IMG/VR virus record: IMGVR_UViG_3300048065_000682
Span: 1 to 39,852 of that record
Reading direction: 5' to 3' (one strand)
DNA from: a virus
DNA: 39,852 nucleotides
Shown: one piece after another, positions 31,529 through 39,012 of the stretch
Layout: every line of letters begins with the position of its first letter
How positions within the stretch are numbered: the first letter of the stretch is position 1
The notes under the pieces: generated by a model
The model's database searches: none
What the model was told of the DNA's origin: nothing
The model's input: the letters and a program-made list of their open reading frames with translations, nothing else
Program-made: the position numbers and the translations under genes

Positions 31529-31873
31529 CTATGTGACCTGATTAGACAACTCATAAGCCAGCGCCAGATAACCGCACCCATCAACTGAGCTATCCTGATG
31601 CACGCCGTTACGCATCCTTGCAATCTTTAACAGCGCCATCATGTTTGCCACGTCATACGCCGACACATGCCTGCCGAGATATGCCGTCCACATAGTCGCA
31701 ATGCAATTAAAGTTTTCCTCTGCGCTTCCGTACTGTTTTGCTCTATCGCCTGTTATGAGAATGTTTGCCTTCGACAGAATGTCCGACCTCACCATACTCT
31801 GTTGATCCAATGCTTGATCCCCATCGCCCTCGCTCGTCCCTCGCTTGCCACCAGCCTCGCCAATGCTATTCAT
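31529..31873 (-). CDS. DUF6378 family protein
   Basis: I start at ATG 31873, preceded by AAAGGAGAGATAAA; an in-frame ATG at 31894 lies upstream of that ribosome site. The product is 114 residues. After a Gly/Ser-rich N-terminus it has ILITGDRAKQYGSAEENF, MWTAYLGRHVSAYDVANMM, LLKIARMRNG and HQDSSVDGCGYLALAYEL, matching DUF6378, a phage family of unknown function. The helical DxxVD-type region resembles nucleotide-handling folds, but activity is unproven. Confidence 0.85.
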   Translation of the reverse strand: MNSIGEAGGKRGTSEGDGDQALDQQSMVRSDILSKANILITGDRAKQYGSAEENFNCIATMWTAYLGRHVSAYDVANMMALLKIARMRNGVHQDSSVDGCGYLALAYELSNQVT

Positions 31874-31933
31874 TTTATCTCTCCTTTGTTTCATTTAATT
31901 TAACCCCGATTTTACCTTCTCATAATATTCCTG

Positions 31934-32077
31934 ACTAATAATATAATAATATAATATACCTATAGGTATATATTATTATTATTAGTTGGGTTACGAGCTA
32001 ATAATTGTTTTTATTAGTTGTTCTGCTAAGTGTTTGATATTGTTATTAATAATAGCTATTATTAGTACATTATTAGT
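31934..32077. other. AT-rich iteron and palindrome region, candidate replication origin
   Basis: About 150 bp, nearly all A/T, directly downstream of the primase-helicase gene. TTATTAGT occurs at 31979, 32011, 32059 and 32070 (the last two 11 bp apart); inverted copies of the same motif (CTAATAAT) start at 31935 and 31998. The first and last copies frame a long palindrome (31934-31986) centred on the perfect ATATACCTATAGGTATAT. A second perfect 18-bp palindrome, TAATAATAGCTATTATTA, is at 32047-32064. Iterons plus easily melted DNA next to a replication gene suggest an origin; a transcription-control role is also possible. Confidence 0.55.
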
Positions 32078-32084
32078 AGTCATT

Positions 32085-33968
32085 TTAGCTCACTTTCCCA
32101 AAATCATCGCAGAACCATATATAGCCCTCATTTTGGACAATATGACCAGCGCTTGTCAGGCCATTTACCGCCTGCTTATATATTTGGTAAGGATTAGCCA
32201 CGCCAGATATTTTACCTACAAAATGCTTCTTAATATCTTCCTCTTTAATCACCCAGAACGTGCTAGGCTCAGGCCAGCCAACGCCAGCAGGATTAGACAT
32301 ACCCACGCCTTCACCCCTGAGTTGTTGGAAGCACGTCTTAAATAAGACCTGATTTTTACCCTTGATGGCTTTCTTATTAGCCTTCTCAATATCATCACTT
32401 GATGCTGGTATAATAACGCAAGTTGTGACAGGATCGCCATCCATATCATTGCCCAGCTCAATTACTTTCAACTTAAAGTGAAACTTCCTGCCGCCTTCCA
32501 GATCTCTCTGTTTGGTAGCTAATGCAGTTCGCAGACCTGTCGCCTCGTCATAACTCAGCTCTATCTCAGTTTCCACAGCCGCACGTAATGAGCTGTGACC
32601 ACGCGCCTTTGCTTCCAGATTTTTGCCTGAGTGATGCACCAGCATGAGATGTGCGCTCGTTGTAGCCCTGATTTTATCTACAGCAGATATCACAGCAGTT
32701 GCACTTGCAGGAGAATTTTCATCGCCAGCAGGCATTGACCGAGATAATGTATCCACGACAATCATGGCAATGTCGCCGTGCATCTTTTTTATCTCATCAC
32801 ACAAATCACAAATTTTATTCACGTCAACTTCACCATCCAACAAATTGAGTGGCAATGGCCTCACAGCCAATTTAACGTCTGAATGCTCTGGGTACTGCTG
32901 TTTGAGAGCCACAATGCGATTGTGCGTGGTTGTACCGCCTTCCAGAGCCAAGAATAGCACCACGCCGCCCTTAACCTTGTTTCCATGCCAATCTTGGCTC
33001 GCAGATACATGCCACGCAATATCCTGCACGAAAAATGATTTACCCACGTTGGACGCTCCATAAACCATCGATAATTGACCTTGACCGAACCAGCCCTTCA
33101 CTAAGTAGCTCCTATCGAGTTGTGCGACTGCATCATTTGGGAAAAACACCTGATCTAACAGGCTCTTTACTTCCAGAGCCTTTGCAGTAGCCTCTTTGCC
33201 ACGATTGATCCACATATCGCTGAAATCCCAGCCGTCAACGTCAGGCACAACAGATTGCACATTGTGATCGTTAACGCACTTTTCAATAGCTTTCATGCCA
33301 GCCTCGTCGTTGTCTCCTGCCACCACAATGCGTAAATTTGGACGTGCCTCGTAAAGCTCACCTATTACAGCAGTCATATTACCAGCCGACAATGCGAATA
33401 CTGCTGGCCTACCTGTAGCCATATGCACTGACATTGCTGTTGCCCAGCCCTCGCAAACATAAATTAAATCATCTAATTTTCCGCCAATAACGCTAAAATT
33501 TCCGACAACTGGCATACCAGTAGAAAATTTCTTTGATCCTGCTGGATTAATATTCTGGACGCCCACACGTTTGCCCTTGGAATTAATTACAGGGATGACC
33601 AGCAAGTTGCCATCTATCTTAGCATTGCCCAGCCCGATCTTTTTCTTAATCAGGTATGGATGCGTCGCCTCTGGCTCTGGCTCAGGCCAGCTTATTGTGT
33701 ATTCCCTTATCATTGGCTTCTCATTTTCATCAGGCCACAACTTCTGGTTTCTCAGTGCGTCTTTTATGCCAGCATAATCGCCACATTGGCGACAGCTCAC
33801 CATCACATCGTTGTTATTATCTTCCTTGATCCAGAAGCGATCTTTTCCTTGGCACACTGGACAAGCCCCATGATATTCGCCAACGGCAGTCTTTTTCAAT
33901 GATAATGCGCTTATAATTTTACTTGAATATTGATCCCAATTTGCATTTGGGTATTTCGTGTTTTGCAT
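32085..33968 (-). CDS. Primase-helicase (zinc ribbon, TOPRIM, RepA-type ATPase)
   Basis: 627 residues. A zinc ribbon CPVC (36-39) and CRQC (59-62) begins the primase part. The TOPRIM domain has VCEGWATAMS (Glu173) and VAGDNDEAG (Asp219/221). The ATPase domain of the RepA/AAA_25 type has Walker A GASNVGKS (304-311), Walker B MIVVDT (402-407) and LVHHSGKN (about 444-450). The C-terminus may be a winged helix. It would open the origin, unwind DNA and lay primers for a host polymerase, since no phage polymerase is seen. It follows the 96-residue gene by 16 bases. Confidence 0.92.
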   Translation of the reverse strand: MQNTKYPNANWDQYSSKIISALSLKKTAVGEYHGACPVCQGKDRFWIKEDNNNDVMVSCRQCGDYAGIKDALRNQKLWPDENEKPMIREYTISWPEPEPEATHPYLIKKKIGLGNAKIDGNLLVIPVINSKGKRVGVQNINPAGSKKFSTGMPVVGNFSVIGGKLDDLIYVCEGWATAMSVHMATGRPAVFALSAGNMTAVIGELYEARPNLRIVVAGDNDEAGMKAIEKCVNDHNVQSVVPDVDGWDFSDMWINRGKEATAKALEVKSLLDQVFFPNDAVAQLDRSYLVKGWFGQGQLSMVYGASNVGKSFFVQDIAWHVSASQDWHGNKVKGGVVLFLALEGGTTTHNRIVALKQQYPEHSDVKLAVRPLPLNLLDGEVDVNKICDLCDEIKKMHGDIAMIVVDTLSRSMPAGDENSPASATAVISAVDKIRATTSAHLMLVHHSGKNLEAKARGHSSLRAAVETEIELSYDEATGLRTALATKQRDLEGGRKFHFKLKVIELGNDMDGDPVTTCVIIPASSDDIEKANKKAIKGKNQVLFKTCFQQLRGEGVGMSNPAGVGWPEPSTFWVIKEEDIKKHFVGKISGVANPYQIYKQAVNGLTSAGHIVQNEGYIWFCDDFGKVS

Positions 33969-33984
33969 TTTATCCCCTATTTAT

Positions 33985-34275
33985 TTACGAGTGATATGAA
34001 TTTACTCGATTACGTGTTTTAAAAAAGCCTTCATGCTCTGGATTTTCGTCCATGAATTTACGAGCATAATGGCTAATCCATCCATCATCAATTTTATGAT
34101 CGCCAGTTCCTGACATCATTGTTTCCCAACGCACCCTATGAAATATACATTTTGCTGAATAGTATTCACGCTTCTCAGTTACAATCAATGCAAAGTGTTT
34201 AAACTGCTCGTAAATATGTGGGTTTTGCATATCGTATATTTTAAAATTTTCTTTTGACCATTTTCCGTTTTTCAT
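33985..34275 (-). CDS. 96-residue phage protein, paralogue of the gene at 2178-2465
   Basis: Shares NPxIYExFK, YSxKxIFxRxRW, YARxFMxExP and GFFxT with the protein at 2178-2465. Basic and aromatic-rich, with no Cys pattern. Preceded by a strong hairpin (34296-34331) and the ribosome site AAAGGAGAATATT. It lies between the SSB-like and primase genes, so a replication role is plausible. Function unknown. Confidence 0.72.
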   Translation of the reverse strand: MKNGKWSKENFKIYDMQNPHIYEQFKHFALIVTEKREYYSAKCIFHRVRWETMMSGTGDHKIDDGWISHYARKFMDENPEHEGFFKTRNRVNSYHS

Positions 34276-34295
34276 AATATTCTCCTTTTATATGG

Positions 34296-34331
34296 GCGTT
34301 AGACAAAACCTCGACCAGTTCTGCCTAACGC
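34296..34331 (-). other. Strand-specific RNA hairpin before the 96-residue gene
   Basis: In minus-strand RNA GCGUUAGGCAGAAC pairs with GUUUUGUCUAACGC over 14 bp including two G-U pairs, with an 8-base loop. On the plus strand the same positions are A-C mismatches, so the stem is meant for the leftward transcript. There is no U-run after it. A processing (RNase III-like) or translation-control site is likely. Confidence 0.65.
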
Positions 34332-34341
34332 TGTGATTAAT

Positions 34342-34986
34342 TTAAAATGGTATTTCGTCTTCCAGATCATTTGACTGAGCTGGTTGTGCTGGTGGCAATC
34401 CAAATGGATCTTGCTCCACGCCATTTATCTGAGCCGCACCGCCTGAGTATCCGCCAGCGACTTCAGTGAATGGGTCTTCACTCTCCTGCTTCTCTGCCAG
34501 CTCCAGCACTTGCACTGCACGTAATCTGAGCGACACACCATTTATTGTACCTGTATTGTATGGTACGACTGTCACTGCAATATTTACAGTTGACCCAGAT
34601 GTCAGCTCAAATCCATCTGGCAATTTCTTGCGTGATGCATCGACCTGACGTGGTGGGTTTGTAGCCTCGCCAGAGTATGCACCCTTGAGCTTCGCCTTAC
34701 CAATCCAATGACCTTCTTTGTTGTCATCACGTTTGTATGGCAAGCTCAGTGGTTGCTCAGGCCACTTGCGTTTGCTGGTTTCTAACGCCGCCGCATTTTT
34801 ATATGCTTGCATACAGATCGTGTTCAGCTCCTTACACTGCTCACCTGTAAGGTTAAACGACATTTCATATGCCGCCCCCTCATCTTTTGGGTCACACTTC
34901 ACTGATTTGTAATCTTCCTGATCAAATCTGTATGTAGAATTTAGTCTTGGGTATAGCGCCTTCACGCCAGAGATTATGTGTTGCAT
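34342..34986 (-). CDS. Single-stranded DNA-binding protein, DUF2815-like
   Basis: A 214-residue OB-fold-like protein. AYEMSFNLTGEQCKELNTIC, KRKWPEQPLSLPYKRDD and DGFELTSGSTVNIAVTVVPY fit the DUF2815/T7 gp2.5-like group. A flexible Gly/Pro/Gln-rich linker leads to an acidic tail ending DLEDEIPF, the usual SSB tip that recruits partner proteins. It probably protects ssDNA made by the helicase and the exonuclease encoded upstream and may help strand annealing, as no RecT-type annealase is seen. Confidence 0.85.
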   Translation of the reverse strand: MQHIISGVKALYPRLNSTYRFDQEDYKSVKCDPKDEGAAYEMSFNLTGEQCKELNTICMQAYKNAAALETSKRKWPEQPLSLPYKRDDNKEGHWIGKAKLKGAYSGEATNPPRQVDASRKKLPDGFELTSGSTVNIAVTVVPYNTGTINGVSLRLRAVQVLELAEKQESEDPFTEVAGGYSGGAAQINGVEQDPFGLPPAQPAQSNDLEDEIPF

Positions 34987-35019
34987 TTTACAACTCCTTT
35001 TAGGTTATGCGTAGTACCC

Positions 35020-35685
35020 CTACGCTGGGATTTTTGTATCTGTTGGCTTCAATGTTTTAAGTAATATTTCTGGTTTCATATCTTGTATTTCATCCAGAGC
35101 TTCTAAATAAGTACATCCTGACAACCTTTTAAAAAGCACTTTATAAGTAACAATACCTTGCGATGTTTTTATGTATCTTGCGCCAGTTTCTATTTCTTCA
35201 ATTAATTTTTCTTTAATTACATTTTTTAATCGTTTCTTCCAGTTCTCTAAATTTACGCCGTTAATACTTGCATTCAGTAAATTCAACCTCGTAAATTCTT
35301 TTGACAAACACCTGTAATTGTTTATTTCATCTGAATATAAATCTTCAAAGTAATTTTTACCAAAATTATTCAATACCAATAAATCGATAAATAAATTTGC
35401 TTTATCTGTAAGCGTAATTATTCTTTGGCGTTTATCAATTTGGCAAATGTGTGTGTTTAAAAAATTTAGTTTTTTTAAATAATTTATTGATCTATGTATT
35501 TTAGCTTGTGATTTACCTAATGACTTTTGCAATAAACTGCTATTTACATCATCTTTATTTATTTTTTTAATAAACAAAAGTATTTCAATAATATCTATTA
35601 AAACGTACTGATCTTTAACTTTCAATTCGCTTTTGCATATTTTAATAAAATTTAATGCATTATTTATCTGTATGTGTTTTAACAT
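35020..35685 (-). CDS. AT-rich winged-helix protein
   Basis: 221 residues. Residues about 47-93 form a MarR-like winged helix (SLLQKSLGKSQAKIHRSINY, then a wing with DKRQRIITLTDKA). The C-terminal half is helical and basic. The gene is much more AT-rich than its neighbours, suggesting recent transfer or relaxed composition. It could be a transcription regulator or, given its place in the replication block, an initiator-type DNA-binding protein. No known family is assigned. Confidence 0.65.
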   Translation of the reverse strand: MLKHIQINNALNFIKICKSELKVKDQYVLIDIIEILLFIKKINKDDVNSSLLQKSLGKSQAKIHRSINYLKKLNFLNTHICQIDKRQRIITLTDKANLFIDLLVLNNFGKNYFEDLYSDEINNYRCLSKEFTRLNLLNASINGVNLENWKKRLKNVIKEKLIEEIETGARYIKTSQGIVTYKVLFKRLSGCTYLEALDEIQDMKPEILLKTLKPTDTKIPA

Positions 35686-35701
35686 TTGTATTCTCCCTTA
35701 A

Positions 35702-36496
35702 TTATAAGCCGTGATCCTCATCGAGATATGCTGGAAGACTAATCGTATCCAACTCAGGCCATCCAGTGTCATAAGTGTTTGTATCTTGTGCCACTTTTAT
35801 TTTTCGCAGTGTCTTAAACATTTCTGCCTCTGCATACTTGTTATATTTATCTGACATCTCATAGCAGGCTGTAGCGTATGAGCCTTTTTCAGTAGCAATA
35901 AATATAAAGTTTGTAGTTTCAATTCCGCATAGCTTTAAGACATATCGATAGAAACATTCCTGCAAGTCGTACCTGTAATTTCTCACAGCCTTATCAAATC
36001 CACGATAGGATGCGTCCAAGCATGACTTTAGATCTATTACTATGCCAGCCTCTTTTAACAGCCCATCGGGTCTGCATTTAAGCTCTAATCCAGTTTCTGG
36101 GCATGTCGCTATGAAGCTATATTCAGCCAGCAGATCTTCATTCGTTAATAAGTTTCTCGCCATTTTATTTTGCAGGCAACCATCAACCATTTTCTGACAC
36201 TGCTCGTATTCACCCTCTGGCAATAGGATCTCATCGTCACCTAGAAAATTTTCCTGATCTTTCCAAGCCTTACTGCCACGACGTTGCAACCCAGAGTTTG
36301 TAACCAAGTTTTTCTCTGGCTCTAACAGCATCGCATGAAACGCAGAGCCTAAAATCATAGCAGGCGTGGAGCTAAACTTAGCGTTCTTCCAGTGGTATAA
36401 TGATGACGTTGCGACTGTCTTCACAGCGCTTGACGAGATTGCAAGCAGTTCGTGATATGCCTTATTTGACAGCTCTTCGCTGGGTATTATTTGCAT
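35702..36496 (-). CDS. PD-(D/E)XK exonuclease, RecE/RecB-like (DUF3799 type)
   Basis: 264 residues. GSAFHAMLLEP (His54), AEYSFIA (Glu125), LKCRPDGLL (Asp144), IVIDLKS (Asp155-x-Lys157) and DLQECFYRYVL (Gln179/Tyr183) are the motifs of RecB-like 5'-3' exonucleases such as the RecE C-terminal domain. It would create 3' single strands for recombination-dependent replication. Located between the resolvase and the SSB-like gene. Confidence 0.88.
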   Translation of the reverse strand: MQIIPSEELSNKAYHELLAISSSAVKTVATSSLYHWKNAKFSSTPAMILGSAFHAMLLEPEKNLVTNSGLQRRGSKAWKDQENFLGDDEILLPEGEYEQCQKMVDGCLQNKMARNLLTNEDLLAEYSFIATCPETGLELKCRPDGLLKEAGIVIDLKSCLDASYRGFDKAVRNYRYDLQECFYRYVLKLCGIETTNFIFIATEKGSYATACYEMSDKYNKYAEAEMFKTLRKIKVAQDTNTYDTGWPELDTISLPAYLDEDHGL

Positions 36497-36511
36497 TTAT
36501 ATTCTCCTAAT

Positions 36512-36982
36512 TTACTTATTTAAAACTTCTGCGCCATACAGCGCAATGAGTGCCGCTTCAGCTCTGCCATCATCTTTCTTTCTGGCAAACTTATCGGCAT
36601 GATTTGGAAATCTCTGCATCGCCAACTGGCGGCTAGTATCCTTATCAGATGACAGGCCAAAGTGTTTCTTCCATTTCTGAGGCGTGACCAGATGCATTGG
36701 CGTTTTGTTAGCCGCCACACATGCAAGCAAAGATCCGTAGCCCATGCCAAATCTGAACGTGGCAACCGACGATTGATTTGGCCTCGATGCGACTTGCTCA
36801 ATCACAGCCATTCTTAACTTTGCCTCTGGCTCAAAAATATGCAGGAGCGTGTATATATCAACTTCCGTTTTATTTTTTGAGTTAAGCACTGTCGGCATGT
36901 CAACGACATCCAGATCTTTAGTGCGCGTGCAGTAATGTGCAATCGCCCCAGAGAAACCACAATCAACGCCAATGACTATCAT
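36512..36982 (-). CDS. RuvC-like Holliday junction resolvase, complete copy
   Basis: 156 residues. Acidic site residues: Asp7 (GVDCGFSGA), Glu62 (AVIEQVASRP) and Asp137/138 with Glu142 (KKDDGRAEAALIALYG), as in phage RuvC-like resolvases. The fold includes FRFGMGYGSLLACVA and TPQKWKKHFGL. It would cut branched DNA before packaging or in recombination. The start overlaps the ribbon-helix-helix stop (ATGA). The left end of the window carries a near-identical partial copy. Confidence 0.93.
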   Translation of the reverse strand: MIVIGVDCGFSGAIAHYCTRTKDLDVVDMPTVLNSKNKTEVDIYTLLHIFEPEAKLRMAVIEQVASRPNQSSVATFRFGMGYGSLLACVAANKTPMHLVTPQKWKKHFGLSSDKDTSRQLAMQRFPNHADKFARKKDDGRAEAALIALYGAEVLNK

Positions 36983-37170
36983 TCGACAACCTGTATATTT
37001 TCTGCGTCAGTTGCCTCTGGCTTGGCAACTTCAACGCCAGCTTTTGACGCCGCCATATAAGATGCCATCCTGACAAACGCATTAAAACTCAGAGCCGATT
37101 TGTTGGCGGCTTCAGCCACAGCTTCATACTGCGCCTCGCTAAAATTAATTAATACTCTCTTATCAACCAT
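36979..37170 (-). CDS. Small ribbon-helix-helix protein, right copy
   Basis: 63 residues with the same KRVLINFS strand and two-helix pattern as the left copy, differing at two residues near the C-terminus. Ribosome site GGAGAAAAG. A candidate repressor for the promoter block immediately to the right, with the tandem GATATAT repeats or the promoter spacers as possible operators; untested. Confidence 0.75.
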   Translation of the reverse strand: MVDKRVLINFSEAQYEAVAEAANKSALSFNAFVRMASYMAASKAGVEVAKPEATDAENIQVVE

Positions 37171-37195
37171 TTCTTTTCTCCTTGGTTTAATTATC

Positions 37196-37225
37196 TAAGC
37201 ACTGCAACCTGAGCCGCAGTGCTTA
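37196..37225. other. Intergenic hairpin, right copy
   Basis: TAAGCACTGC / GCAGTGCTTA, 10-bp stem, same place as the left-end hairpin at 546-575. The extra base pair relative to the left copy keeps the stem intact. It may reduce expression from the early promoter into the resolvase and replication genes. Confidence 0.6.
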
Positions 37226-37229
37226 TTAA

Positions 37230-37625
37230 TTATACCTTAGCCCAATAGCCGTAAACCATTTTATGGGAGCAATCCCATATGTCGTGAACAGCTCCATCAA
37301 TAACAGCCACAAAATGTCTCGCCTGTCTAGCTATTACGACACCATCAGGCATATCCTCAGCTCTAGCCTTAACACCTTTAAACTTTGGTGCTGAATGCCA
37401 GACCCACCCATGACGCTTTAAGACTGCACCATACACGTCTTTCATAACGCCGTGACGAACAGATTTAGCTCTGCCATTATCTTTATTGGCTTGAGCTATC
37501 TCTTTATAGCAAGCATCGTAATCCAGCTCTAAAGCAATTGCCATTGCGCGTACTGCACAATCACCAGCTATACCTCTTCGGCCTGATGCTACACGTCCGC
37601 CGTCATTATAATTAAAGTCAGTCAT
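37230..37625 (-). CDS. Papain-like cysteine-protease-fold protein, 131 residues
   Basis: GDCAVRAMAIALELDYDACY (Cys23 at the helix start), RHFVAVIDGAVHDIWD (His104, Asp110/118) and VYGYW at the end follow the Cys-His-Asp order of small papain-like phage proteins. The Gly-Asp-Cys context is typical of the active Cys. It is the first gene of the leftward operon at this end, so it may act early on a host target. The left end has different genes here. Activity is not proven. Confidence 0.72.
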   Translation of the reverse strand: MTDFNYNDGGRVASGRRGIAGDCAVRAMAIALELDYDACYKEIAQANKDNGRAKSVRHGVMKDVYGAVLKRHGWVWHSAPKFKGVKARAEDMPDGVVIARQARHFVAVIDGAVHDIWDCSHKMVYGYWAKV

Positions 37626-37656
37626 AACAAATCTCCTCGTTTGTGTTTATACAAGT

Positions 37657-37684
37657 ATAATAGCAGTTATTCAGACGGCGTCAA
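37657..37684 (-). promoter_or_regulatory. Leftward sigma70-type promoter, right copy
   Basis: On the minus strand TTGACG (37684-37679) and TATTAT (37662-37657), 16 bp apart, identical boxes to the left copy. It should drive the replication-to-lysis operon. Confidence 0.75.
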
Positions 37685-37693
37685 CAACATAAT

Positions 37694-37711
37694 GATATAT
37701 AAAAGATATAT
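37694..37711. promoter_or_regulatory. Tandem GATATAT repeat, right copy
   Basis: GATATAT at 37694-37700 and 37705-37711, 11 bp apart, between the divergent -35 boxes. Unchanged from the left copy. Confidence 0.6.
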
Positions 37712-37718
37712 TTTCCGC

Positions 37719-37746
37719 TTGACCGCATCTGAATACCTGATATATT
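37719..37746 (+). promoter_or_regulatory. Rightward sigma70-type promoter, right copy
   Basis: TTGACC (37719-37724), 16 bp, TATATT (37741-37746), followed by the shared early leader and ATGGAGAATACAAA before the gene at 37783. Confidence 0.78.
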
Positions 37747-37782
37747 GAGTGAATAAATACAAACACAAATGGAGAATACAAA

Positions 37783-38193
37783 ATGAAAATCACAGTACAA
37801 CATGCAAATCGTAACCGCGAAACTGGTAATATTGAAGAATTTACATCAGTTGCAGAAGTGCAAATCCCAGTAGAAATATCCGCATATGAAACAATTAATG
37901 ATTGTCTTGAATATGCATATCGCTGGACAAATAACATTGAGGGGTCTTGGTCGAATGGTCTTTCTGTAATGAGTATTGCAGATGGTAGTTCAATTATAAA
38001 TGGTGATTTTAATAAAGATGTTACTGCATTACAGCATAGGGAAGATGGTTTAGGTCTGCGCTCTACAATGGCTTTTGACAGATTTATTGTTGATGGACAA
38101 AGGCAAGATGGCGAAATAATTCCTGATCTTAGACGAGTTTTTGAATGTGCATTTGTTGGCTTCAAAGAATTACAAGTTGAGGAGACAGTATAA
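37783..38193 (+). CDS. Hypothetical 136-residue early protein
   Basis: Starts after the conserved leader. Contains LEYAYRWTNNIEGSWSNG (about 46-63) and DGLGLRSTMAFDRFIVDG (about 87-104), a pattern I associate with a recurrent phage protein family of unknown function. Mainly beta with an acidic surface. The stop shares a base with the next start (TAATG). It replaces the 198-residue gene of the left end. Confidence 0.7.
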   Translation: MKITVQHANRNRETGNIEEFTSVAEVQIPVEISAYETINDCLEYAYRWTNNIEGSWSNGLSVMSIADGSSIINGDFNKDVTALQHREDGLGLRSTMAFDRFIVDGQRQDGEIIPDLRRVFECAFVGFKELQVEETV

Positions 38194-38342
38194 TGAAAAG
38201 TAAATTTTTTACATTTGGTAATCACGAAATGTCGCTTGTTTATGCGCCAAAAAAACGATTTAAATTTTTCTTTGTTAAAGACAAAGGCACTTACTTTTTG
38301 CACTTCGGCAAAATTGGGGGTTGGTACAGGTATAGGCGGTAA
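38193..38342 (+). CDS. Small basic, aromatic-rich 49-residue protein
   Basis: Starts at ATG 38193, coupled to the upstream stop (TAATG). Begins MKSKFFTFGNHEMSLVY and ends GGWYRYRR; about a quarter of its residues are Phe, Tyr or Trp and another quarter basic. A second promoter lies just after it. No family recognised. Confidence 0.55.
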   Translation: MKSKFFTFGNHEMSLVYAPKKRFKFFFVKDKGTYFLHFGKIGGWYRYRR

Positions 38343-38363
38343 GCCACTAGGGTCAGGCATTAT

Positions 38364-38381
38364 GATATATAAATGATATAT
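38364..38381. promoter_or_regulatory. Third tandem GATATAT repeat
   Basis: GATATAT at 38364-38370 and 38375-38381, 11 bp apart, just upstream of the promoter at 38389-38416. It has the same geometry as at the divergent promoters, although the flanking DNA differs. Confidence 0.6.
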
Positions 38382-38388
38382 AAAGTGC

Positions 38389-38416
38389 TTGACCCTATCT
38401 CATAATCTGTTAGATT
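38389..38416 (+). promoter_or_regulatory. Second rightward promoter of right end
   Basis: TTGACC (38389-38394), 16 bp, TAGATT (38411-38416), then ATAAACACAAATGGAGAATA leading to the gene at 38451. It is a rearranged relative of the divergent promoters without an obvious leftward partner. Confidence 0.68.
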
Positions 38417-38450
38417 ACTTAAATAACATAAACACAAATGGAGAATACAA

Positions 38451-38999
38451 ATGTTAAAACGCTACATAATTAAAGTTACTAAAATACTTACTACTGAAGA
38501 AAGTGATCGTTCATTTACAGATCATACTTACTTTCGTGCTTCTAGATCTTATCGCGTTGAAACAACGCACGATATAACAACAACTTTTGCAACTTTTGAA
38601 GAGGCAAGAGATATAATTAAACAGCTACCAGCGTCTTACAGTCGCTCACCTTATACTACAACATATGTTTATGCTTTAGACACCATTGATTATACACACG
38701 CTAATCATGTTGGTTACAGCGATGTAGATCCATATGAAATAGTTCGTGTTGTGTCACCTAAGACCATTGAGCTTCGCCAAGTTCATGCAGAGCTAGATCC
38801 AAACTGGAAGCCAGAAATTGTTTCTGGTGGTTATGCTGGTCACTGTACTAATCAACACACCCAAAAATGGAATTACAAATCTAATCCAGATGGTGGTGTT
38901 ATTCGCGCAAGAATGCGTAAAGATGGTTACTTTCACTCGGCGGCTGGGCGTCACAGCTTAAACACTGAGCCACGTAAATTTTACGATTATAACTTTTAA
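38451..38999 (+). CDS. Hypothetical 182-residue early protein
   Basis: The N-terminal half is basic and Thr/Ser/Tyr-rich. The C-terminal half has KTIELRQVHAELDPNWKPEI, GGYAGHCTNQHTQKWNY and RKFYDYNF, a conserved block found in several phage and plasmid proteins of unknown function. The His/Cys/Asn cluster (GHCTNQ) could be a metal or active site. Driven by its own promoter. Absent from the left end. Confidence 0.7.
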   Translation: MLKRYIIKVTKILTTEESDRSFTDHTYFRASRSYRVETTHDITTTFATFEEARDIIKQLPASYSRSPYTTTYVYALDTIDYTHANHVGYSDVDPYEIVRVVSPKTIELRQVHAELDPNWKPEIVSGGYAGHCTNQHTQKWNYKSNPDGGVIRARMRKDGYFHSAAGRHSLNTEPRKFYDYNF

Positions 39000-39012
39000 T
39001 AAGGATTTAATC

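Larger units (their letters stand above)
36651..37239. repeat. Right copy of imperfect terminal direct repeat, block A
   Basis: Aligns to 1-589 without gaps, about 94.6% identity by hand count. Similarity ends near 37239 at the stop codon of the 131-residue gene. Confidence 0.93.
37639..37782. repeat. Right copy of conserved divergent-promoter block B
   Basis: Aligns to 1135-1278 with 3 mismatches in 144 bases. It includes both promoters, the GATATAT pair and the leader. The genes on both sides differ between copies. Confidence 0.9.

Noticed and set aside
37671-38360. Long minus-strand open frame (229 codons) opposite the early genes
   Set aside because: It covers the promoter block and two plus-strand genes that have good leaders and coupling; its protein looks like low-complexity Ser/Ile-rich antisense.
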